The notes: generated by a model from the letters alone, not told the origin. DNA of 64,000 bases from Chromobacterium piscinae (GCF_021129175.1 NZ_JAJOHV010000058.1:124001-188000); one strand, 5' to 3'; numbered from the stretch's first letter, positions 1-10,374 are shown. Translations and numbers: made by a program.

Positions 1-57
1 CGCCAGCTCGCGGCGGATGAAGCGGATGACGAATCTGAAACGTCCAAGCAGGGTCAT
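1..57 (-). CDS. ABC transporter permease, N-terminal fragment (YbbP-like)
   Basis: Only the first 19 codons are in the window; the gene continues beyond the left edge. The visible N-terminus (MTLLGRFRF...) is basic and hydrophobic, as expected for a cytoplasmic end leading into a first membrane segment. Its ATG overlaps the stop codon of the upstream ATPase gene as ATGA (positions 54-57), which implies translational coupling. An ATPase of the YbbA type beside tesA is normally partnered with the large permease YbbP, so this is probably that permease. The identity rests on context rather than on the 19 residues. Confidence 0.6.
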   Translation of the reverse strand, partial: MTLLGRFRFVIRFIRRELA

Positions 58-752
58 TCGGCGCGCGCTCCGTTCAGCTTGCCATCCACCAGCCGGTAGA
101 TGGCGTCGCAGCGGCTGGCCAGCTCGTTGTCGTGGGTGACCAGCACCAGCGCCGTGCCCTGCTCGGCGTTCAGCTGGAACAGCAGGTCTATGATCTGGCG
201 GCCGGTGTGCGGATCGAGATTGCCGGTGGGCTCGTCGGCGAACAACAGGCCGGGATGAATGACGAAGGCGCGCGCCAGCGCCACCCGCTGCTGCTCCCCG
301 CCGGACAGGTGGCGCGGATAATGGCCCAGCCGCGCCGCCAGCCCCACGCGCTCCAGCATCCTCTCCGCCGCTTCGCGCGCGTCGTTGCGCCCGGCCAGCT
401 CCAGTGGCAGCATGACGTTTTCCAGCGCGGTCAATTGCGGCAGCAGCTGGAAGTTCTGGAACACGAAGCCCACCCTGTCGCGCCTGAGCAGCGCGCGGGC
501 GTCTTCGTTGAGCCGCGACAGCGGCTTGCCGAACAGCGCCACCTCGCCGTCGCTGGGGTGGTCGAGGCCGGCCAGCAGCGACAGCAGCGTGGACTTGCCC
601 GAACCCGAGGTGCCGACGATGGCCACGCTCTCGCCGGAATACAGGGTCAGCGACGCGCTGCGCAGGATGTGCAGCACGTCGCCGCGGAAATGCACTTGTT
701 TCGCCAATTCGCTGGCGGCCAATACCGCCTTCTTTTTCTCAGGATGGTTCAT
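54..752 (-). CDS. ybbA: ABC transporter ATP-binding protein (YbbA/LolD family)
   Basis: This is the nucleotide-binding subunit of an inner-membrane ABC exporter of the YbbA/LolD/MacB class, about 232 aa from the chosen ATG at 752. A Walker A motif (GTSGSGKST), Q-loop (FVFQNFQLLP), signature (LSGGEQQRVALARA), Walker B (LLFADEPTGNLD) and H-loop (VTHD) are all present and intact. The frame is open further upstream, but the Met at 752 gives the normal family length. The stop overlaps the permease start by four bases. It is divergent from tesA, as in many proteobacteria, and the two start codons overlap on opposite strands. Known relatives move lipids or lipoproteins; the substrate of YbbAP itself is not settled. 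Confidence 0.9.
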   Translation of the reverse strand: MNHPEKKKAVLAASELAKQVHFRGDVLHILRSASLTLYSGESVAIVGTSGSGKSTLLSLLAGLDHPSDGEVALFGKPLSRLNEDARALLRRDRVGFVFQNFQLLPQLTALENVMLPLELAGRNDAREAAERMLERVGLAARLGHYPRHLSGGEQQRVALARAFVIHPGLLFADEPTGNLDPHTGRQIIDLLFQLNAEQGTALVLVTHDNELASRCDAIYRLVDGKLNGARAE

Positions 753-1347
753 GCGCTCTATCGTCTGCAAAATGCTGTTCCCCTTGTTGCTGCTGTGGCA
801 GCTGCCCGCCTTCGCCGCCACGGTGCTGGTGTTCGGCGACAGCCTGTCGGCCGGCTACGGCCTGGCGCCGGGCCAGGGCTGGGCGGCGCTGCTGGCGCGC
901 GACCTCGCGCCCCGGCACCAGGTCGTCAACGCCAGCGTCTCCGGCGAAACCAGCGCCGGCGGCCTAGCCAGGCTGCCCGACGCGCTCGTCCGACACCGAC
1001 CTGACGTGCTGGTGCTGGAGCTGGGCGCCAACGACGGCCTTCGCGGCCTGCCGATGGCCGAGATGCGGCGCAACCTGCAGCAAATGATAGACATGGCCCA
1101 GGCCCGCAAGGCCAAGGTACTGCTGGTGGGCATGGCGCTGCCACCCAACTATGGCCCCCGCTACGGCGCCGAGTTCCGCGGCGTTTATGACGATTTGGCC
1201 CGGCGCAACCGCCTGGCCTACGTGCCGCTGCTGGTCGACGGCTTCGCCGGCGATCTGAGCGCCTTCCAGCCCGACGGCCTGCATCCCCGCGCGGAGAAGC
1301 AGGCCACCATGATGCGCACGGTCAAGGCAAAACTGCCAGTGAAATAA
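751..1347 (+). CDS. tesA: Arylesterase / thioesterase I (TesA), periplasmic SGNH hydrolase
   Basis: A secreted SGNH-family hydrolase of about 198 aa. The N-terminus is a signal peptide (basic residues, LLLL core, cleavage near AFAA). The family blocks are visible: block I FGDSLSAGYG with the nucleophile Ser, block III GANDGL, and block V DGLHP with the catalytic Asp/His. E. coli TesA hydrolyses acyl-CoA, aryl esters and lysophospholipids. The start at 751 is preferred because AGGA lies six bases upstream; an internal Met at 772 lacks a ribosome-binding site. With this start the ATG overlaps the opposite-strand ybbA ATG by two bases, so the promoters must lie inside the neighbouring reading frames. 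Gene order ybbA/tesA is conserved. Confidence 0.9.
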   Translation: MRSIVCKMLFPLLLLWQLPAFAATVLVFGDSLSAGYGLAPGQGWAALLARDLAPRHQVVNASVSGETSAGGLARLPDALVRHRPDVLVLELGANDGLRGLPMAEMRRNLQQMIDMAQARKAKVLLVGMALPPNYGPRYGAEFRGVYDDLARRNRLAYVPLLVDGFAGDLSAFQPDGLHPRAEKQATMMRTVKAKLPVK

Positions 1348-1474
1348 TGCAACAAAGCCATTGACTGGTTATTGTTTTAAATAGAAGAATAAGCATATTG
1401 CATAACCATGCAGCGATCCGCCAATCTGCTTCCGCCGCCCAGACGGAACCAGGCCGAACGGCCGTTGCCGCGCC

Positions 1475-2698
1475 ATGCCCCAAACCGCTTTGCTTGACCG
1501 CCTCGCCCGCCCCTACCGCGGCCTGCCGCCCAGCGTCTACATCCAAGTCGTCTGCAGCTTCATCAATAACGTAGGCGGCATCTCCAAGCTGTTCCTGCCG
1601 CTCTATCTGCGCGAGAACTACCACCTGCCCTATAGCCAGATCGGCACGCTGATGGCCTTCTACGGCGCCGGAATGCTGGCCGGCTCGCTGAAGGGCGGCA
1701 GCCTGAGCGACCGCTTCGACAGCCGGGCGCTGGGCGTGCTGGCTCTCGCCTTGTCCGGCCTGTGCATGGCCTTGCTGGCGCTGCAGATTCCGGTGTGGAT
1801 GTTCATGCCGCTGCTGGTGCTGTCAGGCATGGCGGACGGCGGCTTCCGGCCGATCAACCAGCGGCTGGCGCTGGAGCCCTGCTCCCCGCAGCAACGGCCG
1901 GTCGCCCAAGGCATGATGCGAGTGGCCTTCAACCTGGGCGTGGCCATCGCCGGCGTCACCAGCGGCTTCCTCGCCGCTTACGGCTACCAGTGGGTGTACG
2001 CCGCCAACGCCGCCGGCACGCTGCTTGGCGCCTGCTGGATGGCCTGGTCCTACAGCCGCCATCGGGAAGACACCCGGCCGCAACAACATCAGGCCGGCGA
2101 TGAAGGAGCGCTGGCCGGCCCCTGGCGCGACGCCAGCTTCCTGCGCGCCATCCTGGCGCTGGTGCTGGTCACGCTGGCTTTCGACCAGATGTACGTGACG
2201 CTGGCGCTGTTCCTGCGCGAGCACTACCAGCTGGAGCCGCAATGGGTGGGCTATCTGTTCACCATCAACGGCCTGATGGTGGTGGCGCTGCAGATTCCGG
2301 TCAGCCGGCGCATCCTGCGCTGGGGGCTGGCTAGCAGCACCCAGTTGGGCGTATTGCTGACCGGCTGTTCCTTCCTGTGGCTGAACGCCGGCCACGGCGC
2401 GCAGTGGGCGGTGCTGATGATGGTGACGCTGACCTTCGGCGAGCTGTTGCTGTCGCCCAGCTACGCGCAGCTGGTGATGCATCGCTCGGAGGGCCGCCTA
2501 CGCGGCAGCTATCTGGGACTTTACAACGCCGCCTGGAACGGCCGGACGCTGGTGGCGCCGGCGCTGGGCACCGCGCTGTACGGCCAGCTGGGCGGCGCGG
2601 CGCTGTGGTGGCTATGCGCGCTGGCCGCCTGCCTGAGCGTGGCCATCCAGCACGGCGCGCTGAAAACCATGCTCGCCCCCGCGGCGGAAACCCGCTAG
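1475..2698 (+). CDS. MFS transporter, 12-TM drug-efflux type
   Basis: A 407-aa polytopic membrane protein with about twelve hydrophobic segments. A major-facilitator motif A-like loop (GGSLSDRFDSR) sits between TM2 and TM3, and a motif C-like stretch follows in the N-terminal half (GVAIAGVTSGFLAA). It resembles the MdtH/YceL group of putative multidrug exporters, but the substrate cannot be read from sequence. It lies alone between tesA (same strand, 127 bp upstream) and the convergent peroxiredoxin gene. The ATG at 1475 is the first in frame and places TM1 at the usual distance. Confidence 0.85.
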   Translation: MPQTALLDRLARPYRGLPPSVYIQVVCSFINNVGGISKLFLPLYLRENYHLPYSQIGTLMAFYGAGMLAGSLKGGSLSDRFDSRALGVLALALSGLCMALLALQIPVWMFMPLLVLSGMADGGFRPINQRLALEPCSPQQRPVAQGMMRVAFNLGVAIAGVTSGFLAAYGYQWVYAANAAGTLLGACWMAWSYSRHREDTRPQQHQAGDEGALAGPWRDASFLRAILALVLVTLAFDQMYVTLALFLREHYQLEPQWVGYLFTINGLMVVALQIPVSRRILRWGLASSTQLGVLLTGCSFLWLNAGHGAQWAVLMMVTLTFGELLLSPSYAQLVMHRSEGRLRGSYLGLYNAAWNGRTLVAPALGTALYGQLGGAALWWLCALAACLSVAIQHGALKTMLAPAAETR

Positions 2699-2757
2699 AC
2701 GGCTCACGCTTCACCCTTGCGGGAGCCCCGCAGCCATCGAGGGCCGGGACAGCCGAT

Positions 2758-2792
2758 AAAACAACACCCCGCCGGCTTGCGCGGGCGGGGTG
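2758..2792 (-). terminator. Rho-independent terminator of the peroxiredoxin gene
   Basis: A 9-bp GC-rich stem (CACCCCGCC at 2765-2773 with GGCGGGGTG at 2784-2792) is followed on the minus strand by a T-rich tract (TTGTTTTA). It lies 29 bp past the peroxiredoxin stop. On the plus strand no T-run follows, so it mainly serves the minus strand. Confidence 0.8.
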
Positions 2793-2820
2793 CGGAACGA
2801 AATCCGGACGATGTCGCGGA

Positions 2821-3435
2821 TTACAGGTCCTTGGCGTTCTCGGCCAGGTAGGAAGCCACGCCTTCGGCGGACGGCTTCATGCCCTTCTTGCCCTTGTTCC
2901 AGCCAGCCGGGCACACTTCGCCGTGCTCTTCGGTGAATTGCAGCGCGTCAACCATGCGCAGCATTTCGTCGACGTTGCGGCCCAGCGGCAGGTTGTTCAC
3001 CACTTGGTGCTGCACCACGCCGGACTTGTCGATCAGGAAGGAGCCGCGGAAAGCGACGCCGCCGTCGGCTTCAACGTCGTAGGCCTTGCACAGGTCGTGC
3101 TGGATGTCGGCAACCAGGGTGTAGCCGACTTGGCCGATGCCGCCCTTGTCGACCGCGGTGTTGCGCCATGCGGCGTGGGTGAACTGGCTGTCGATCGACA
3201 CGCCGATCACTTCCACGTTCTTGGCCTTGAATTCAGCTAGGCGGTGGTCGAAGGCGATCAGTTCGGACGGGCAGACGAAGGTGAAGTCCAGCGGGTAGAA
3301 AAACACCACGGCGTACTTGCCGGCAGTGGCTTGCTTGAAAGAGTAGTTGTCTACGATCTCGCCATTGCCCAGCACGGCGGAGAAAGTCTTTTCACCAGCG
3401 AAGAACGGGGCTTGCTTGCCAACGAGTACGGCCAT
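2821..3435 (-). CDS. Typical 2-Cys peroxiredoxin (AhpC/Prx1 family)
   Basis: A cytoplasmic thiol peroxidase of 204 aa that reduces hydrogen peroxide and organic peroxides. The peroxidatic Cys is in DFTFVCPSE (about residue 54), with Thr and Pro at the usual positions, and the resolving Cys is in GEVCPAGW near the C-terminus. Both are needed in the Prx1 dimer. The C-terminal GKKGMKPS segment fits the longer Prx1/Tpx-like form rather than enterobacterial AhpC. The start at 3435 is chosen because AAGGAGAT lies just upstream; the open frame runs 47 codons further without a ribosome-binding site. No ahpF is adjacent, so the electron donor is probably thioredoxin. The gene is monocistronic with its own terminator. 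Confidence 0.92.
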   Translation of the reverse strand: MAVLVGKQAPFFAGEKTFSAVLGNGEIVDNYSFKQATAGKYAVVFFYPLDFTFVCPSELIAFDHRLAEFKAKNVEVIGVSIDSQFTHAAWRNTAVDKGGIGQVGYTLVADIQHDLCKAYDVEADGGVAFRGSFLIDKSGVVQHQVVNNLPLGRNVDEMLRMVDALQFTEEHGEVCPAGWNKGKKGMKPSAEGVASYLAENAKDL

Positions 3436-3677
3436 TTTGATCTCCTTAAGGGTCTTGATATGACGGCGCGTTCCTGATCGGGCATCGGAAAACGCCGTGG
3501 ATTGCGGAGCTTTATAAAACACTGCGTCCCGGCCCGGCCAATTGTAAATCGATATCGTTGCGATAAAGTTTTGCAATTGCCGGACGCGGGACCGCCCCGG
3601 CCAAGCGGGGACTATCCAATCAGATGGGGATGGCTGGCCGAAGTTTCAAGCCGACGGCCGTCGGCAGGGCCAGCGCG

Positions 3678-3710
3678 AAAAAAAAAACGGACAGCTAGCT
3701 GTCCGTTTTT
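3678..3710 (-). terminator. Terminator of the aspS operon
   Basis: A perfect palindrome (ACGGACAGCT / AGCTGTCCGT, 3687-3706) is flanked on both sides by runs (ten A at 3678-3687, five T at 3706-3710). It is a strong intrinsic terminator 20 bp past the aspS stop, and it could also stop plus-strand transcription. Confidence 0.9.
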
Positions 3711-3728
3711 CTACGCGCCCCCAAAGAG

Positions 3729-5522
<1,794 letters not shown>

Positions 5523-5600
5523 TGGGTAAACCTTTTTGATTGAATTCTTCGAAGTTCCCGCTAGGGGACGACATGCTTAGGGGCTAGACAGGGTGACGGC

Positions 5601-6278
5601 CTAGCCCTGCCGATTATGTTCATCATTCAGCCGCGGGCGCTGAGCCTGCGGCGGCGGGTTCGGAACCACCACGCCCATGGAAATGACGTACTTGAGCGCC
5701 TCGTCGACGCTCATGTTCAGCTCGCGGGTGTCGCTGCGCGGCACCACGATGAAATAGCCCGAGGTCGGGTTCGGCGTGGTCGGCACGTAAACGCTGACCA
5801 GTTCCTCGCCATTCTCCGCGTGGCAGAGGATTTCCTGGGCCGGCGTGCCGGTCTGGAAAGCCACGGTCCAGGCATTTTGATGCGGCCAGCGCACCAGCAG
5901 CGCGTTCTTGAACGCGTTGCCGGAATCGGACAGCAGCGTGTCGCTGACCTGCTTGACGCTGTTGTAGATGGAATTGACCACCGGCGTGCGCGACAGCAGG
6001 CCGTGCCAGAACTCCACCAGGCGGCGGCCCAGCACGTTGGCGGCCAGCATGCCGGTGCCCATCACCACCAATACCGCGAACACCACCCCCAGGCCGGGGA
6101 TGTGCATGCCGAACAGCTGCTCGGGGCGCCACTCGGCCGGCAGCAGCGTCAGCGTCTGGTCCAGCGAACCAATGATCAGGTTCAATACCCAAAGGGTGAT
6201 CGCCAGCGGCAGCCAGATCAGCAGGCCGGCGATCAGATAGCCCTTCAGGGTCATTTTGATTTGCGGGGGAACCGACAT
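5601..6278 (-). CDS. DUF502 family inner-membrane protein
   Basis: A protein of about 225 aa with two N-terminal hydrophobic segments (LIAGLLIWLPLAITLWVL and a second near residue 65), then a soluble C-terminal region with the conserved SRTPVVNSIYNSVKQ stretch typical of DUF502. Its function is unknown. The ATG at 6278 is chosen because it forms TGATG with the stop of the upstream zinc-ribbon gene, indicating coupling; a Met three codons earlier is possible. The proline/glutamine-rich C-terminal tail is probably disordered. Its place just before aspS is a conserved arrangement in betaproteobacteria, which does not reveal its role. Confidence 0.88.
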   Translation of the reverse strand: MSVPPQIKMTLKGYLIAGLLIWLPLAITLWVLNLIIGSLDQTLTLLPAEWRPEQLFGMHIPGLGVVFAVLVVMGTGMLAANVLGRRLVEFWHGLLSRTPVVNSIYNSVKQVSDTLLSDSGNAFKNALLVRWPHQNAWTVAFQTGTPAQEILCHAENGEELVSVYVPTTPNPTSGYFIVVPRSDTRELNMSVDEALKYVISMGVVVPNPPPQAQRPRLNDEHNRQG

Positions 6279-6541
6279 CAGTCGCAACCGCAGCCGGCGC
6301 CGCAGCTATGGCCCCCGGAAGAGGCGGAGTCGCCGGACGAGGACGAAGACGAGGAAGCGCCACCCTTGAAGTCGGTGGCGTACCAGCCCGAGCCCTTCAA
6401 CTGGAAGCCCGCGGCGGACAGCTGCTTGTTGTAGTCGGCGCTGCCGCATTCCGGACAGGCGGCCACCGGCGCGTCGCTCAGTTTCTGCAGGTGTTCCTTG
6501 GCGACGCCACAGGCGCCGCAACGATATTCATAGATCGGCAT
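6278..6541 (-). CDS. FmdB-family zinc-ribbon protein
   Basis: An 87-aa protein starting MPIYEYRC. It has two CxxC pairs (CGAC at the N-terminus, CPEC about 22 residues later) forming a zinc ribbon, followed by GSGWYATDFK, the hallmark of the FmdB/CxxC_CXXC_SSSS family. A Ser/Gly-rich linker and a Cys-rich tail (CGAGCGCD) end the protein. The role is unknown; the family was named for a putative regulator of formamidase. It is the first gene of the operon with DUF502 and aspS. The start at 6541 gives the family N-terminus; the frame is open upstream but unsupported. Confidence 0.9.
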   Translation of the reverse strand: MPIYEYRCGACGVAKEHLQKLSDAPVAACPECGSADYNKQLSAAGFQLKGSGWYATDFKGGASSSSSSSGDSASSGGHSCGAGCGCD

Positions 6542-6776
6542 AGCTTTACTTTCCCGCCAATTGACCACAATGGCATAATACGCATGATTGCTGCACTGCA
6601 CCACATCCGGAACTAAACTCAGGACAGGTCTGACTGTACAGATGCGGCCGCCAGCTTTCAAACACAAGTGCGCCGCCTGCAAACCAACCATTATATCCGA
6701 CTGAAACGGCAATACAAAAACCACTTTTAATCATTCTGCTGCAACACCGCCCTGCAACGCTATCCCGGAGGTCCAA

Positions 6777-7574
6777 ATGGTTTACCAAGAAGGTCAGATG
6801 GAAAGCATACGCAACATCCTCGCCGGCAAGAGAGGACTCATCGTCGGCATCGCCAATGAAGACAGCATCGCCTACGGCTGCGCCAGCGTGCTGCATCAAC
6901 TGGGCGCGGAATGCGCGGTCACCTACCTCAACGCCAAGGCCGAGAAATACGTGCGGCCGCTGGCCGAAGCTTTGCAGGCCAAGCTGGTGCTGCCGCTGGA
7001 CGTGGAGCAAGCCGGCCAGTTGGAGAGCGTGTTCGCCGAGATAGAAAAGCACTGGGGCGGACTGGACTTCATCATCCACTCCATCGCCTATTGCCCGATG
7101 GAAGACTTGCACGGCCGCGTCACCGACTGTTCGCTGGCGGGCTTCCAGCAGGCGATGCGAGTGTCGTGCTACTCGTTCATCGAAATGGCGCGGCTGGCCG
7201 AGCCGCTGATGAAACGCGGCGGCAGCCTGATCACGATGAGCTACTACGGCGCCGACAAGGTGGTGGAAAACTACAACATCATGGGCCCGGTCAAGGCGGC
7301 GCTGGAAAGCGTGTCGCGCTACCTGGCCAACGAACTCGGCCCCAAGCGCATCCGCGTGCACGCGGTGTCGCCCGGCCCGCTGAAGACGCGCGCAGCCTCC
7401 GGCATCGCGCATTTCGACCAGTTGATCGAGGACGCCATCTCCCGCGCGCCGCAGAATCGCCTGGTGGAGATCGAAGAAGTCGGCATGACCTGCGCCTTCC
7501 TGATTTCCGACGCCGCCAGCGGCCTCACCGGCCAAACCATCTATGTAGACGGCGGACACCACATCAAGGCTTGA
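6777..7574 (+). CDS. fabI: Enoyl-ACP reductase (FabI-type short-chain dehydrogenase)
   Basis: A 265-aa NAD(P)H-dependent reductase of the FabI class, which reduces trans-2-enoyl-ACP in the last step of each fatty-acid elongation cycle. The cofactor region is the FabI form (GLIVGIANEDSIAYG). The catalytic Tyr-x6-Lys is visible in ENYNIMGPVKAALE, with the second FabI Tyr just before it (MSYYGA), and VDGG lies near the C-terminus. GGAGG stands five bases upstream of the ATG at 6777. It heads an operon with a phosphotransacylase and acetate kinase, so it may be a secondary FabI paralogue tied to acyl-phosphate metabolism rather than the housekeeping enzyme. That is inference from context. Confidence 0.85.
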   Translation: MVYQEGQMESIRNILAGKRGLIVGIANEDSIAYGCASVLHQLGAECAVTYLNAKAEKYVRPLAEALQAKLVLPLDVEQAGQLESVFAEIEKHWGGLDFIIHSIAYCPMEDLHGRVTDCSLAGFQQAMRVSCYSFIEMARLAEPLMKRGGSLITMSYYGADKVVENYNIMGPVKAALESVSRYLANELGPKRIRVHAVSPGPLKTRAASGIAHFDQLIEDAISRAPQNRLVEIEEVGMTCAFLISDAASGLTGQTIYVDGGHHIKA

Positions 7575-7584
7575 GGAGAGCGGC

Positions 7585-8520
7585 ATGATTCACGATACCC
7601 ACGCATTCGACGACATCCTGCAACAGGCGCGCCAGCTGGGCGCGCTGCCGATGGCGGTGGCCCACCCCTGCAGCCGCGAATCCCTGTTGGGCGCGGTTGA
7701 GGCCGCCGACAACGGCATCGCCACCCCCATTCTGGTGGCGCCGCAGGCTCGGCTGCAGAAACTGGCCGACGAATTGGAAATCGACATTCGACGCTTCGAA
7801 TGCATAGACGTGGAGCACAGCCACGCCGCCGCCGCCCGCGCGGTGCAACTGGCCCGCGACGGCTACGCCGACATCCTGATGAAGGGCAGCCTGCACACCG
7901 ACGAATTCATGAGCGCCGCGCTGGCGCGCGACACCGGCATCCGCACCGACCGCCGCATCAGCCACGTCTGGGTGATGAAGGTGGAAAGCTATCCGCGCTA
8001 CCTGTTCATCACCGACGCCGCGGTCAACATCGAGCCGGACCTAATCACCAAGCGCGACATCTGCCAGAACGCCATCGACCTGACCCACGCGCTGGGCATC
8101 CCCTGCCCCAAGGTGGCCATCCTGGCCGCGGTGGAGACCATCAACCCCGACATGCGCTCGACGCTGGACGCCGCCGCGCTATGCAAGATGGCCGACCGAG
8201 GCCAGATCACCGGCGCCATCCTGGACGGCCCGCTGGCTTTCGACAACGCCATCTCCAAAGAGGCCGCAGAGAGCAAAGGCATCGTTTCGTCGGTGGCCGG
8301 CGATCCCGACATCCTGCTGGTGCCGGACCTGGAAGCCGGCAATATGCTGGGCAAACAGCTGACCTACCTCGCCCAGGCCGCCTCCGCCGGCATCGTGATG
8401 GGCGCGCGGGTGCCGATGGTGTTGACCAGCCGCGCCGACGACGCCAGCGGCCGCCTCGCCTCCAGCGCCATCGCCAGCCTGCTGGCCCACCAGAAGCGCC
8501 GCCAGGGAGGACGTCCATGA
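7585..8520 (+). CDS. Phosphate acetyl/butyryltransferase family protein
   Basis: A 311-aa enzyme of the short Pta/Ptb family, which interconverts acyl-CoA and acyl phosphate. The family stretches ADILMKGSLHTDEFMSA, FITDAAVNI and GAILDGPLAFDNAIS are clear. The length fits the single-domain form, not the 700-aa enterobacterial Pta. It starts 10 bp after fabI with GAGGAG... upstream, and its stop overlaps the acetate kinase start as ATGA. Together with the kinase it would make ATP from an acyl-CoA or run in reverse. Acetyl versus butyryl specificity cannot be decided here. Confidence 0.88.
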   Translation: MIHDTHAFDDILQQARQLGALPMAVAHPCSRESLLGAVEAADNGIATPILVAPQARLQKLADELEIDIRRFECIDVEHSHAAAARAVQLARDGYADILMKGSLHTDEFMSAALARDTGIRTDRRISHVWVMKVESYPRYLFITDAAVNIEPDLITKRDICQNAIDLTHALGIPCPKVAILAAVETINPDMRSTLDAAALCKMADRGQITGAILDGPLAFDNAISKEAAESKGIVSSVAGDPDILLVPDLEAGNMLGKQLTYLAQAASAGIVMGARVPMVLTSRADDASGRLASSAIASLLAHQKRRQGGRP

Positions 8521-9668
8521 ACCGCTGCCTGCTGGCGATCAACGCCGGCTCCGCCACGCTGAAGTTCCGCGCGTTCTCGCTGGACGGCCAGACGCTGCTG
8601 GCGCGCGGCATGGTGGACCGCTTCGGCAGCCGCGAAGCCCTGTTCTCGCTGGCCGACGCCAACGGCCAGAAGCTGGCCGAGCGCGGCCTGGCCGACGCCG
8701 CGCACGACACCGCGCTGGCGGCGGCGCTGAACGGCCTGGCCGACCAGGGCCTGGAGGCGCGGGCCCTGGCCCACCGCGTGGTGCATGGAGGCAACCGCTT
8801 CCGCCAGCCGGCGCGGGTGGATGCCGACACGCGGTCGGCGCTGGACGACTACATCGCGCTGGCGCCGCTGCACCAGCCGGTCAGCCTGGCGGTGATAGAC
8901 GCCTTCAGCCGGATAGATCCGCAGTTGCCGCAAATCGCCTGCTTCGACACTGCCTTCCACGCCACCCAGCCGACGGTGGCCACCCGCTTCGGCATTGCCC
9001 GCCACTGGCATGACGAGGGCGTGCGCCGCTACGGCTTCCACGGTCTGTCCTACGCCGCCATCGCGCGGCGGCTGCCGGAAATCGGCCTCGCCCACGGCAA
9101 GGTGGTGGTCTGCCACCTTGGCAGCGGCGCCAGCGCCTGCGCGATCGAATCCGGCAAGAGCGTGGCGTCCAGCATGGGGTTTTCGGCGGTGGACGGCCTG
9201 ATGATGGGCAGCCGTCCCGGCTATATCGACCCGGAGGTGATCCTGTACTGGCAGGAGCATGAAGGCATGGGGGTGAAGGACGTGCGGCGCGAGCTGTACA
9301 AGAACTCCGGCCTCTTGGGCGTGTCCGGCGTGTCGGCCGACATGCGCGAGCTGCTGGCCAGCGAGTTGCCGGAGGCACGCGAGGCGGTGGAGCTGTTCTG
9401 CTACCGGGCGGCGCGGGAGGCGGCCAGCCTGGCCGCGGCGATGCGCGGCCTGGACGGGCTTGTCTTCACCGCCGGCATAGGCGAGCACTCGGCGGAGGTG
9501 AGGGCCAGGATATTGCAGCAGCTGTCCTGGCTGGGCTTCGAGCTGGACCACGCGGCCAACCTCGCCCACGCGCGCCGGCTCACCGCCGCCGGCAGCCGCC
9601 TGCCGGCCTATGTACTGCCGACCGACGAGGAAGGCGAGATGGCCCGCCAGGCGGCGCGGCTGCTGTAG
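8517..9668 (+). CDS. ackA: Acetate/butyrate kinase family protein
   Basis: A 383-aa ASKHA-fold kinase that converts an acyl phosphate and ADP to the acid and ATP. The N-terminal signature LLAINAGSATLKFR, the central FHGLSY segment, the SMGFSAVDGLMMGSRPG block and the C-terminal FTAGIGEHS signature are all present. The start at 8517 overlaps the previous stop (ATGA) and is preceded by GGGAGG. It is probably translated with the phosphotransacylase as one pathway. It ends only 7 bp before the convergent glutamine amidotransferase, with no terminator between them. Confidence 0.92.
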   Translation: MNRCLLAINAGSATLKFRAFSLDGQTLLARGMVDRFGSREALFSLADANGQKLAERGLADAAHDTALAAALNGLADQGLEARALAHRVVHGGNRFRQPARVDADTRSALDDYIALAPLHQPVSLAVIDAFSRIDPQLPQIACFDTAFHATQPTVATRFGIARHWHDEGVRRYGFHGLSYAAIARRLPEIGLAHGKVVVCHLGSGASACAIESGKSVASSMGFSAVDGLMMGSRPGYIDPEVILYWQEHEGMGVKDVRRELYKNSGLLGVSGVSADMRELLASELPEAREAVELFCYRAAREAASLAAAMRGLDGLVFTAGIGEHSAEVRARILQQLSWLGFELDHAANLAHARRLTAAGSRLPAYVLPTDEEGEMARQAARLL

Positions 9669-9675
9669 GCTCTGG

Positions 9676-10374
9676 TCAGGCGCGGACGCCGCTCAGCCAG
9701 CGGGTGAGCATCTGGGCGGCCAGCGCGGGCAAGGCGTCGCCGTGCCGCCGGTTCTGCTCGCGCAGCTCGCGCGGATCGATGCCGGCCGCCGCCAGCTCGC
9801 CGCTGTGGCCGATCAGCCAGCGTTCCAGCTGCTCCGGCTCCACTTCCGGATGAAATTGCAAACCGAGGGCGTAATCCTCGATGGCGAAAGCCTGGTGCGG
9901 GCACAGCTCGCTGCTCGCCAGGCTCTGCGCGCCGTCGGGAATGGCAAACTGGTCGCCATGCCAGTGCAGCACCTGCGCATCTGCCAACGGCGCCAGCGGC
10001 GACTCCAGCCCGGAATCGGTCAGACGCAGCGGCGCGTAGCCGATCTCCTTATGCCCCATCGGCGCCACCCGCGCGCCCAGCGCGCTCGCCATCAATTGCG
10101 CTCCCAGACAGATGCCCAAGGTCGGCCGGCGCCGCCTCAGCCGCCGCTCCAGCAGCAGCCGCTCTTGCTGGAGAAACGGATACAGATCGTCGTCGCCGAC
10201 GCCTATCGGACCGCCCAGCACCACCAGCAGGTCGGCCTGCTCCAGAGCCGGACTGTCCAGCCGGTCTACGCCGGCCTCGCGGTATTCGATGCGGTAGCCG
10301 CGCATTTCCAGCTGGCGGCGCAAGGACCCGAGATCCTCGAACGCGACATGGCGAATCGCAATGGCGGTTTTCAT
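9676..10374 (-). CDS. Class I glutamine amidotransferase-like protein (GMP synthase-like)
   Basis: A protein of about 232 aa with a class I glutamine amidotransferase fold. The nucleophile elbow is GICLGAQLMA (Cys), the second catalytic pair is in LGLQFHPEVE (His, Glu), and the oxyanion-strand motif LVVLGGPIGVGDDD is present. It is a stand-alone domain of the YfeJ/GuaA-like type often annotated GMP synthase, without the ATP-pyrophosphatase half. Its acceptor substrate is unknown; some relatives are gamma-glutamyl peptide hydrolases. The Met at 10374 has GGGAG at good spacing; an upstream Met at 10407 is an alternative. Confidence 0.82.
   Translation of the reverse strand: MKTAIAIRHVAFEDLGSLRRQLEMRGYRIEYREAGVDRLDSPALEQADLLVVLGGPIGVGDDDLYPFLQQERLLLERRLRRRRPTLGICLGAQLMASALGARVAPMGHKEIGYAPLRLTDSGLESPLAPLADAQVLHWHGDQFAIPDGAQSLASSELCPHQAFAIEDYALGLQFHPEVEPEQLERWLIGHSGELAAAGIDPRELREQNRRHGDALPALAAQMLTRWLSGVRA

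Noticed and set aside
6777-9668. fabI operon as part of the PKS pathway (trans-ER or extender supply)
   Set aside because: It is 16 kb from the cluster, GC-rich like the core, and separated by many housekeeping genes.
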